A stretch of 31,500 nucleotides of DNA from Mesostigma viride. Taxonomy: Eukaryota > Streptophyta > Mesostigmatophyceae > Mesostigmatales > Mesostigmataceae. The notes under the pieces were generated by a model, which ran no database searches, was not told the DNA's origin, and saw only the letters and a list, made by a program, of their open reading frames with translations. Location: the NCBI GenBank assembly GCA_009746045.1, contig RPFO01000389.1:1339482-1370981 (forward strand), read 5' to 3'. A program made the position numbers and the translations under genes. Below, piece after piece: positions 24,893-31,500 of this stretch; within the stretch, counting starts at the first letter, position 1, and every line of letters starts with the position of its first letter.

Positions 24893-26257
24893 ATGCTTCC
24901 ACAGCAGCCCGACAGCGAGGAGCCAGAGATATCGTTGTTCGCTGACAACGTTGACTTGCGGATGGACATGGACATGAACGTCCCGCAGCCAGTGGCGGAG
25001 CCTAAGACTCCTGACCAACGCCAGGTGCAAACAGGGCCGACTCGGCGAACGGGCGGTTCTGTCACACCTGCGGTGACACCGATCCAACAACGGGGCGGTG
25101 ATGCCGTGCGAACCATTCGGACCCAGGGAACGGGGGGGATGACGGTTCTTGTCGGGACGGGACCGACCCGGCGAACGGGCGGCTCGACCGACCTGACCAA
25201 GCTCGGTTCCGAGGTTATTGAGCGCAACCAGAAACGGCCCCAAGTGGAACCGGATGCCCAGCGAGAAGTTAGACGTCGCGCATGTACGAACGAGGTGTCG
25301 GCGGGCAGCGTCTCCGCGGATTCCCAGAGTCCGCGCAGAGAAGCTCGAACTTACTCCGAGCGGGTGGCCCGCGTGGAGACGTCCCGTGCCCATCTACCAG
25401 AGAGGCGTGGCCCGATACCAGCGGTGGGCTTTATATCTCCCGCGCAGGGGTCTTTGATCGTACAGGCGGTGGCTCGACCGGCGCCATGGACGGTGGGCGC
25501 TTATGTCAGCGCGTTTCCCGGCCCACAACGAGTACGCCCCTTACGCGAGTTTCGGGGTGTTCCCGTCTACATTGAACTCCCACCACCGCCGTTCGTGGCC
25601 GTCGACAGCGCGGACTATCATCGACCGCAACCGCTGCACTTTGAGGCAGGAACTCATGCGTATGTGGAGCGAGGCTCCATGCGCGAGCTAGTCTGCTTTG
25701 ACTTGCACCCAGGGAGGGCGGCCCCGCGACCCCAGGACTGCCTAGAATCGATGCCAGAGGGTTCTGGTACGCGTTACGGCCCCAAGCGGGAGCTGCCAAA
25801 ATACATGGTAGATGGTAAACCTCGAAAGGTTGACTGTCCCAAGTATGCTCCGTGCGAGGGAGAGGCATTCCTCGACTGGGTTGTGCCCAACTTTGTGAGG
25901 GCTCCGGGCTTTCGCTTCAACGCTCTTCAGGTGCGCGTCGTAGTGTTGACCATGGCGGGAGGTTTCTTTGCGGAGCATGGATGTGGGGTTATTGATTGGA
26001 ACGCGGGCACAATCATGTTCACGCACCCGCAATACCTGGCCGCATTCATGTCGTACTGGCCCACCGGGACGTGGGTAGACCTCGCTCAAACGCGCACCAA
26101 CGTGAACGAATACCAGCTCGCATACAATGCGGATCAACTCGCTAACCCCGGGAAGATCCTCGAGGAAGTTGGTGAGCAGGGTCGCCAGGTACTCCACGAG
26201 TATCGTCAACGGAAGGCGCGGTCGGGAGGGGTGGGCCCCAGCATTGGAGGAATGTGA
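24893..26257 (+). CDS. Third ORF of gypsy B (unknown protein, 454 aa)
   Basis: Function not recognised. The ATG at 24893 opens an unbroken frame to TGA at 26255-26257. Residues 1-170 are acidic then Arg/Thr/Gly-rich and likely disordered, with the phrase GPTRRTGGS twice (48-56 and 90-98), a duplicated DNA segment. Residues 220-422 align with the C-terminal part of the decayed ORF3 of element A (about 5695-6292); shared features are a Pro run (LPPPPF against YPPPLG), LES/LDS, E-x-FLDWVVP, a hydrophobic stretch (VRVVVLTMAGGFF), and YWPTGTWVDL. There is no signal peptide and no clear transmembrane helix, so an envelope role is unsupported. It lies between integrase and the 3' LTR. Conservation across two diverged elements suggests selection. 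Confidence 0.65.
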   Translation: MLPQQPDSEEPEISLFADNVDLRMDMDMNVPQPVAEPKTPDQRQVQTGPTRRTGGSVTPAVTPIQQRGGDAVRTIRTQGTGGMTVLVGTGPTRRTGGSTDLTKLGSEVIERNQKRPQVEPDAQREVRRRACTNEVSAGSVSADSQSPRREARTYSERVARVETSRAHLPERRGPIPAVGFISPAQGSLIVQAVARPAPWTVGAYVSAFPGPQRVRPLREFRGVPVYIELPPPPFVAVDSADYHRPQPLHFEAGTHAYVERGSMRELVCFDLHPGRAAPRPQDCLESMPEGSGTRYGPKRELPKYMVDGKPRKVDCPKYAPCEGEAFLDWVVPNFVRAPGFRFNALQVRVVVLTMAGGFFAEHGCGVIDWNAGTIMFTHPQYLAAFMSYWPTGTWVDLAQTRTNVNEYQLAYNADQLANPGKILEEVGEQGRQVLHEYRQRKARSGGVGPSIGGM

Positions 26258-26575
26258 GGGTCGCGACCTCCTCATGGATGGATTGCAACGGGATGGCGAC
26301 AGCATCCCATCGGCTATCAAGGAATTGTCCTTGTGTGGCAACGCCGGGGAGAATTGGCTTTACTAACCCGCTGGCGAACAGGGGTTGGGACATAGTATCC
26401 CCATGGCCGATTTTGTACTATTGTTCTCTATAGCTGACTGCCCAGCCTGGGCAGTTGTCGCTTTTGTGTGTTGCTTGTTTTGCTTGCAAGAGCTTCTTTT
26501 TTTCTTGTTTGTTTGTTTGTGTTAATTGTCTTGTTGCGTGCGCCCCAAGCATGGACGATATAGCTATCGTCCCCT
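26258..26575 (+). other. 3' untranslated region of gypsy B
   Basis: No gene seen. It contains T-rich runs (26495-26520, with TTGTTTGTTTGTG) and the inverted pair ACGATATAGCTATCGT (26555-26570) just before the polypurine tract. Confidence 0.4.
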
Positions 26576-26589
26576 GGGGAAGGGAGGAG
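26576..26589 (+). promoter_or_regulatory. 3' polypurine tract of gypsy B
   Basis: GGGGAAGGGAGGAG directly before TGTTACG, the LTR start also seen at 6680. Confidence 0.65.
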
Positions 26590-26977
26590 TGTTACGGCCC
26601 AGACCTTTGTATGGGCGTAACAATGCCTTCAATAAATAAGTCGAAAGTCATTTGTTATTCGTTTGGGACTTTCGATAGCTCGCTTTCATAGTCCGCCGGA
26701 CTATAGGACTCAATTCGGGACTTATTTGGGAATTTGTCCTAAGTTCGGGACTTTGTGTGTTTATTTGGTACTTTGTGTGTTCCGGACCAGTTATTTTGGG
26801 CCTAGCCAGAAGTACGAGATCTTCTAGGGGCCGGGCCGGCCCTAGACGTCATACAGAACCTATTGGGGCTTGACGGCAGTATCTGGAAGATCGGCGCGCA
26901 TGTCGGCGCGCCTGCACACCAACTTGCCAGCTTGGTAGCGCAGCTAGGTGAAATTGGTCTGTGGACGATGGACTCTC
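26590..26977 (+). repeat. 3' LTR of gypsy B, interrupted at 26978
   Basis: It begins TGTTACGGCCCA, like the LTR of element A (TGTTACGTC). Only 388 bp remain before the next LTR starts; no end was found. The first 33 bases fold back (TGTTACGGCCCA and TGGGCGTAACA). The word GGGACTT repeats at 26665, 26717 and 26747, a possible enhancer-like array, and AATAAATAAG is at 26631. The matching 5' LTR is not in the window. Confidence 0.5.
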
Positions 26978-27646
26978 TGTCAGAGGTGAATTTCACCCTG
27001 TGTGCCCAACTGCCTGTTTACATTTGTAGTGTCTGGCCATCATGTTGTAAACGGAGGTATTAGGGTTGCGTCCCTAACAATCGCACCCGCCTGCCGTCTT
27101 TCTGGCCGATAATTAAATAGGCTTGGTAGGGCCCGCCGTGAGCTTTCCGGCACAACTTATCGCACTGAATATAGTGCAGTATAGCAAAAGTTATGCAGTG
27201 CCGAAGTTGTAATTCCGGCACAATACTTTGCGTACCTTATAGGTGCCGACGGTACTATCCTCGGCCGAATATTCCGTGTTGGATATTTCGTATGACTGAA
27301 TCCAGTTCTAGATGCATTGTATGCAGTGTTAGTTGCTTGACATCTGGCGTTCTCCTAATCGTCGATTGTATAATCGACAGCTGGCAACTTGTGCAGAATA
27401 TTCTAGAACGTGCACCGCTGCCCCAATGCACATGCCTTGATAAGGAAGTGACGCACCTACGTTGCACTTACCTTGCAGTCCGAGCCCAGTGTGGCTATGG
27501 ATGCTATGGTCCCCACCCGGGAACCGCACCATGGCTTTGGCGGTGAAACGGTGGCAGTCCGTAACCTAAATATGCAATGAATAAACTGTCTATCAATTGT
27601 CTCAATCAGTCTTGACGACCAAGGAATTAAATGAAAATTTCTGACA
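26978..27646 (+). repeat. Left LTR of TGTCAGA-type element (669 bp)
   Basis: Starts TGTCAGAGGTGAATTT and ends AAATTTCTGACA, a terminal inverted repeat in TG...CA form. It matches 28543-29205 with a few substitutions (for example at the words ACTTATCGC/CCTTACAGC) and two indels. Confidence 0.8.
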
Positions 27647-28534
27647 CAAAGCCATTACAGAATTCACCCTATGGACGTCAATTAGCGAGACCCGCCTGAA
27701 AATGGCGAGAGACGTAATGTATTTCATGCATTATTATGGTTCGGAAGTTCGCGGCCGTGAGTCGCGTAACATTTGCTGGTCAGGCGTCTTGTTGAAGTCC
27801 TGCTGGCCAGCGCGTTTCCTGGAACCAGTCGCGGCTGGAGTCGCGGAAGTTTATATAAAACAATTTCCGAAATATTTCACATGTCGTCAGGCGTCGTTGG
27901 TTGAAGCCGGAGCCATATAATGAGCTCAGGTTCAAACCCTGCGGCCGGCGATGTCGCAAGCTAATTTTTTGGTATTTTTTCGGGCAACGCAGCGTGGAGC
28001 TGCGAATTTTGTGCCGGAACCTGTCACTGGCCTATGCCAGTATGGGGAGTAATATGTGGTCGGCTGACCGGACGTTCATCGCGGGATTAATAAGACGTGC
28101 ATAGTCCACGCAGATGCCCAATGCGAGAACGAGGGGATCAGACCGAGAGCAGGCGTTCAGGCCGGGAGCAACTTTTTGCACCGAGTATCGCCGCCATTAC
28201 CATCTGCACGATCAAAGTGCTACTCCACCAAGACCAAGAATTCTTTACTGCTTCATCGAGCCAAGTTCGGCAATGCATCCAAGACGACATCAACTTTTAT
28301 GCTGCGTTTTTTTCAGGAATGGTATGGCCGTGGCCCTTGCCACGAGCAAAGTGTTTTCTTCCCCGTGCTGATAGCAATGGTAGCACTGTTTTTGACGGGC
28401 TAGCCATGTAAGGGGGGTGTCAGAGTATGTTTATACCTGGCTGCCCTATACCTAGCTTTTAGGCCCTTGCCTGAATTGAGGGGGGAGAGACTGTTTGCCC
28501 TACCTGCGTAGTGTCTTCACTTTAGGCATTGTGC
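27647..28534 (+). other. Internal region of the TGTCAGA-type element
   Basis: Non-coding. It has a TATATAAAA box (27852-27860), a tRNA-like A-to-B-box segment (27889-27939, with GGTTCAAACCC at 27929-27939), and an earlier copy of the polypurine-plus-LTR-start word AAGGGGGGTGTCAGAG at 28410-28425. No primer-binding site was recognised. Confidence 0.45.
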
Positions 28535-28542
28535 AAGGGGGG
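28535..28542 (+). promoter_or_regulatory. Polypurine tract of the TGTCAGA-type element
   Basis: AAGGGGGG immediately before TGTCAGAG. The same 16-mer lies 125 bases upstream at 28410-28425, so the primer site is duplicated. Confidence 0.55.
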
Positions 28543-29205
28543 TGTCAGAGGTGAATTTCACCCTGTGTGCCCAACTGCCTGTTTACATTTGTAGTGTCTG
28601 GCCATCATGTTGTAAACGGAGGTATTAGGGTTGCGTCCCTAACAATCGCACCCGCCTGCCGTCTTTCTGGCCGATAATTAAATAGGCTTGGTAGGGCCCG
28701 CCGTGAGCTTTCCGGCACACCTTACAGCACTGAATATAGTGCAGTATAGCAAAAGCTATGTAGTGCCGAAGTTGTAATTCCGGCACAATACTTTGCGTAC
28801 CTTAGGTGCCGACGGTACTATCCTCGGCCGAATATTCCGTGTTGGATATTTCGTATGACTGAATCCAGTTCTAGATGCATTGTATGCAGTGTTAGTTGCT
28901 TGACATCTGGCGTTCTCCTAATCGTCAATTGTATAATCGACAGCTGGCAACTTGTGCAGAATATTCTAGAACGTGCACCGCTGCCCCAATGTGCCTTGAT
29001 AAGGAAGTGACGCACCTACGTTGCACTTACCTTGCAGTCCGAGCCCAGTGTGGCTATGGATGCTATGGTCCCCACCCGGGAACCGCACCATGGCTTTGGC
29101 GGTGAAACGGTGGCAGTCCGTAACCTAAATATGCAATGAATAAACTGATTATCAATTGTCTCAATCAGTCTTGACGACCAAGGAATTAAATGAAAATTTC
29201 TGACA
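28543..29205 (+). repeat. Right LTR of TGTCAGA-type element (663 bp)
   Basis: Partner of 26978-27646, with an A/G difference in GTCGATTG/GTCAATTG and 4-base and 2-base indels. It cuts the minus-strand copia RNase H at 29206. Confidence 0.8.
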
Positions 29206-30207
29206 CACATGATTCAGGTATCTTGCATGGAGCACTGCTGACACCACTTCCCTGCACTCAGCAGCATTGCTGCTGACAGCCTTGCGTCTATGCAACCGGC
29301 TGTACCATGAAATGAGTGATAAGGGTGCATCATCATTTTGCACAAAATACAAGCCTGACTCCCTTGCCTGCAACTTGGTGATCTGCCTGGACTCCATGGA
29401 ACTATCCATCATAGCTTGGATGTGAATTGCTTTGTGGAGATCCAAGGAGTGCAAGATAAGGGGAGGGCCTTCCTGGAGAGTTTTGGTGATGGCTTTGTGA
29501 CCTACTTGCATCAAGACATCATCATCAACTCTGCTAACCACAGCCAGGTGAGGTGCACATGTTGAGCACAACCACCCTAGCTTGCCTCTAATGGTGGGAC
29601 AGGCACCAGGTTTGATTTTTGTTTGCAAAACCTCCAAGCAGCTGTGCATGTAATCAGTAGGAGAGTAAAGTGCACACACCCACTGGCTGTCATGCTGCTG
29701 GAGTTGTAACATAGTGCCACAAAATTTTATGGCAGTGGTGCCCAGCTCTACTTGCTTGCCCGAATCTCAAAATGCTGTGACACTTGCTGAATAAAATCAT
29801 CTACAGCACGCCTTGGCCCAGCAATCAGCTGATCATCCCCATGCCACACAAATGTGAGTATGCCATGAGGGTGAGGCGCCACAAAGAAGCAGGGGTCTAT
29901 GTCATCATATCTAGCCCCTAGCTTTTCAAACACTGCCTGAGCTGACATCCTGAAAATGCGAGGGGCTGATTGCAGCCCTTCAACACCTATGTTAGCTTTC
30001 AGGTACTGCTGAGGGATGTGTTTTGCCCAACCTCTGGGAGTGGAGACTACATACACCTGACCATGCCACACTTGTTGTGCTATCTCAGGTGAGCCTTTCA
30101 GGAAAGCCCTTTTAATGTCTGTAGCCTTGCATATATAATCATCCCCGTCATTGAGATGACCCACATAGACAGACAGCAAAATTTTTCGAGAAGTTTGCTG
30201 AATGCCT
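29206..30207 (-). pseudogene. Second copia pol, RT and RNase H part (minus strand)
   Basis: Read on the minus strand. RT blocks: TDIKRAFLKGSP (about 30075-30110), HGDD (about 29840-29850, in FVWHGDDQLI) and the connection GKLGWLCSTCAPHL (about 29560-29605). RNase H shows MMDSSMESR (Asp) and AECREVV (Glu), and stops at 29206 where the TGTCAGA LTR intervenes. A frameshift lies between 29712 and 29748. The HGDD and the order match the copia element at 13982-17569, a related but diverged family. Its own LTRs are not seen. Non-functional. Confidence 0.75.
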
Positions 30208-30283
30208 AGTTATATACAACGATTCCTGCGGAATCGATACTAAGCGCTTAGTATCGATTCCGCAGGAATCGTTGTATATAACT
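30208..30283. repeat. Left terminal 76-bp perfect palindrome
   Basis: Reads the same on both strands about the point between 30245 and 30246; one more pair (T30207/A30284) extends it. It could form a cruciform or a long RNA hairpin. Confidence 0.9.
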
Positions 30284-30311
30284 AAGACTGTTGCGACACG
30301 CCGGCAGCCCG

Positions 30312-30322
30312 GGTTCGAATCC
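30312..30322 (+). promoter_or_regulatory. B-box-like tRNA T-arm motif
   Basis: GGTTCGAATCC, a perfect pol III B box inside CGGG-TTCGAAT-CCCG. No A box or acceptor stem recognised. Confidence 0.4.
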
Positions 30323-30647
30323 CGCTAGAATCGTTCCGGGGGTGGATTTTTCGCCTAGAAATGCGAATCACGTTGCGGACGCTAATCGTTCGGCCTAATT
30401 AATGTGCTATGTTAATCGAAAAAGGCATGTGCTCTCCACTGACTAGGCGGAGTACCAGCGCTAGCTATTCGACTGATATGGTATGCTCAACCGGCTAATC
30501 ATCTGTGTTGTTCGACGTCGCTCCGAAAATCGGCTAAGTCCCCGAAATCGGCTAATTTCCACGCGATGTCTCGCTATAATCGACTAGGCCTAGTTCGGTG
30601 GCTCGCTGGGCGCCGAGTATGATAGGCCGCTGGCCTCTGACCCTCTG

Positions 30648-30761
30648 TCGAATAGGAAATTTCGACAATCGAATAAGGAAAATTCGATAATCGAATAGGA
30701 AAGTTCGATGGTCGAATAGGCAACTTCGATAATCGAATAGCCAATTCGATGACCCGACTAG
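30648..30761 (+). repeat. Minisatellite of about 21 bp, 5-6 units
   Basis: Units start TTCGA at 30661, 30683, 30704, 30725 and 30745 and contain TTCGATAATCGAATAGG. Each unit has a short palindrome (TTCGATAATCGAA). Confidence 0.7.
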
Positions 30762-30798
30762 TATCGGCCTTAGCCTTGCCGGCGCAAGCAAAAGTTTT

Positions 30799-30874
30799 AG
30801 TTATATACAACGATTCCTGCGGAATCGATACTAAGCGCTTAGTATCGATTCCGCAGGAATCGTTGTATATAACT
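30799..30874. repeat. Right terminal 76-bp perfect palindrome
   Basis: Identical to 30208-30283. Because each copy is its own reverse complement, the two ends are at once direct and inverted repeats. Confidence 0.9.
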
Positions 30875-31500
30875 TGCCTGGCGTGTACAGCTCTGCTTCT
30901 GTCAGATCAGTGGTTCTCTTGAACTCTGTCACACAAGGTCTAGCATGAAAAATGACTGACCCATCTGCTGCTGGCTTATGTTTACACACAAACTTCAGGC
31001 GCAAATGCTAGCACCCTGCAGGCTTTTTGTCAGTAGGTGTGACAGGTGGAGTGTGAGAAGGGCTAAGGGGGTCTGGCACTACCCACTCTTCCCTGGCCTT
31101 GTTGAAGGCCTCTACCCATTTTAGGAAACCTATGTGTGTGCGACAGTCTTGCTCTATCTATTCATAAGAATTAAGAGGAGACATTTTGCCACACCATGCT
31201 TGCCCAATCCAAAGGATGTTGGATGAAGTTTTTTATTATGTACCAAGTCTGCCACACAAGGTTCTTGCCCTGGAGCATACTTGGGGGTAGCAAATTTTAC
31301 AGAAGCAATGTTGGTTTGAACAAGTTTTTGAAGAGGAATTTTGAAATGATTCAGATCAACACCCCCCAGGTCCTGGATGGTCAGTCTATCACTGGAGATA
31401 ATGACACCAGGGTAAGAGAGAAAGAGATCACCCAACAAGGCATTACCTTTATAACCTTCCAATACCTGGAAAGGGGTTGGAATACCAAGTATAGTCAACA
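30875..31500 (-). pseudogene. Second copia pol, protease-like domain and RT start (minus strand)
   Basis: The minus-strand ORF 31154-31498 reads TILGIPTPFQVLEGYKG and NALLGDLFLSYPGVIIS, the same block that follows the DTN motif in the copia element at about 15700-15800, ending with a retropepsin-like LLG-x2-FL. The active-site Asp would lie beyond the right edge. The frame then breaks (stop at 31154), continuing as CRTHIGFLKW and, after a TAG near 31013, RLKFVCKHK and the RT start (AELYTPG) at about 30880. The gene therefore has the order protease-like then RT. Decayed. Confidence 0.65.

Larger units (their letters stand above)
8021..26977 (+). mobile_element. Ty3/gypsy chromovirus element B, split by nested insertions
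   Basis: Gag (8021-10150), protease start (10096-10763), a nested copia insertion (10764-19158), then protease end, RT, RNase H, integrase and chromodomain (19159-22799). The segment 24893-26977, with a third ORF, polypurine tract and LTR start, is assigned to the same element because it is homologous to the same region of element A and because its polypurine tract resembles the internal purine tract at 21124-21138. The 2.1 kb between 22800 and 24892 is not explained and may be another insertion. The 3' LTR is interrupted at 26978. Coding is GC-rich. Pol carries at least three frameshifts, so the element is dead. Confidence 0.6.
26978..29205 (+). mobile_element. LTR element without coding capacity (TRIM/LARD-like or deleted)
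   Basis: Two LTRs flank 896 bp with no pol. The right LTR is preceded by AAGGGGGG. The flanks CTCTC (26973-26977) and CACAT (29206-29210) do not match, so a target duplication is absent; recombination or a chance join of two LTRs is possible. The LTRs differ at about 2 percent, so it is older than the copia element with identical LTRs. Confidence 0.6.
30208..30874. mobile_element. 667-bp element with perfect palindromes at both ends, nested in copia pol
   Basis: Each end is the same 76-bp perfect palindrome (30208-30283 and 30799-30874), starting AGTTATATACAACGATTCCT with centre AAGCGCTT. The 5-bp word TGCCT is duplicated on both sides (30203-30207, 30875-30879). The interrupted pol continues in frame when the element and one TGCCT are removed. 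No ORF resembling a transposase; it would depend on proteins from elsewhere. It may be a foldback- or MITE-like element. Confidence 0.75.

Noticed and set aside
26590-26622. Complete short element with TGTTACG...CGTAACA ends
   Set aside because: At 33 bp it is better read as a fold-back at the start of an LTR, since a polypurine tract lies directly before it.
30648-30761. CRISPR array
   Set aside because: Units are contiguous with no spacers, and the context is eukaryotic.

Overview
The window is eukaryotic repeat-rich DNA. I see no bacterial-style operon and no convincing single-copy host gene; nearly everything recognisable is a transposable element, often one inside another. Two Ty3/gypsy gag-pol regions, one ending in a chromodomain, two Ty1/copia elements, canonical AATAAA signals, a consensus GT-AG intron candidate and pol III B-box motifs fit a plant or algal nuclear genome. 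A green or charophyte-type alga is my guess; the species cannot be read from this sequence.

Layout. (1) 1-7253: AT-rich gypsy element A, cut by the left edge. It holds gag with a poly-Asn microsatellite, protease, RT, RNase H and a deleted integrase, then a GC-rich third ORF, a polypurine tract and a 3' LTR (6680-7253). It carries several frameshifts and stops. (2) 7254-8020: a minus-strand fragment resembling a Merlin/IS1016-type transposase, then the leader of the next element. (3) 8021-22799: GC-rich gypsy chromovirus B with an intact gag and a frameshifted pol. Its protease gene is split by (4), a young copia element at 10764-19158 with apparently identical 654-bp LTRs. (5) 22800-24892: a second, inverted Merlin-like fragment and about 1.7 kb in which I recognise nothing. 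(6) 24893-26977: a 454-codon ORF homologous to the third ORF of element A, then a polypurine tract and the start of an LTR; probably the 3' part of element B. (7) 26978-29205: two 663-669 bp LTRs (TGTCAGA...TCTGACA) around 0.9 kb of non-coding DNA. (8) 29206-31500: a decayed minus-strand copia pol, interrupted at 30208-30874 by a small element whose two ends are identical perfect 76-bp palindromes.

Most interesting. (a) In both copia elements a retropepsin-like domain lies between integrase and RT, rather than before integrase, and the RT box reads HGDD. In the complete copy gag and pol are in one frame, separated by a single TGA followed by C, and an extra ORF between the 5' LTR and gag can be joined in frame to gag by a consensus intron. 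(b) Both gypsy elements share an uncharacterised third ORF, and each carries an internal copy of its own lineage-specific polypurine tract between RNase H and integrase, like a central polypurine tract. (c) The palindrome-ended 667-bp element has a perfect 5-bp target duplication.

How the genes work together. In each retrotransposon Gag would build the particle, the protease would cut the polyprotein, RT/RNase H would copy the RNA and integrase would insert the DNA. Only the young copia element looks close to intact. Gypsy A, gypsy B and the minus-strand copia pol are broken. All comparisons were made by eye, without alignment software or a database.
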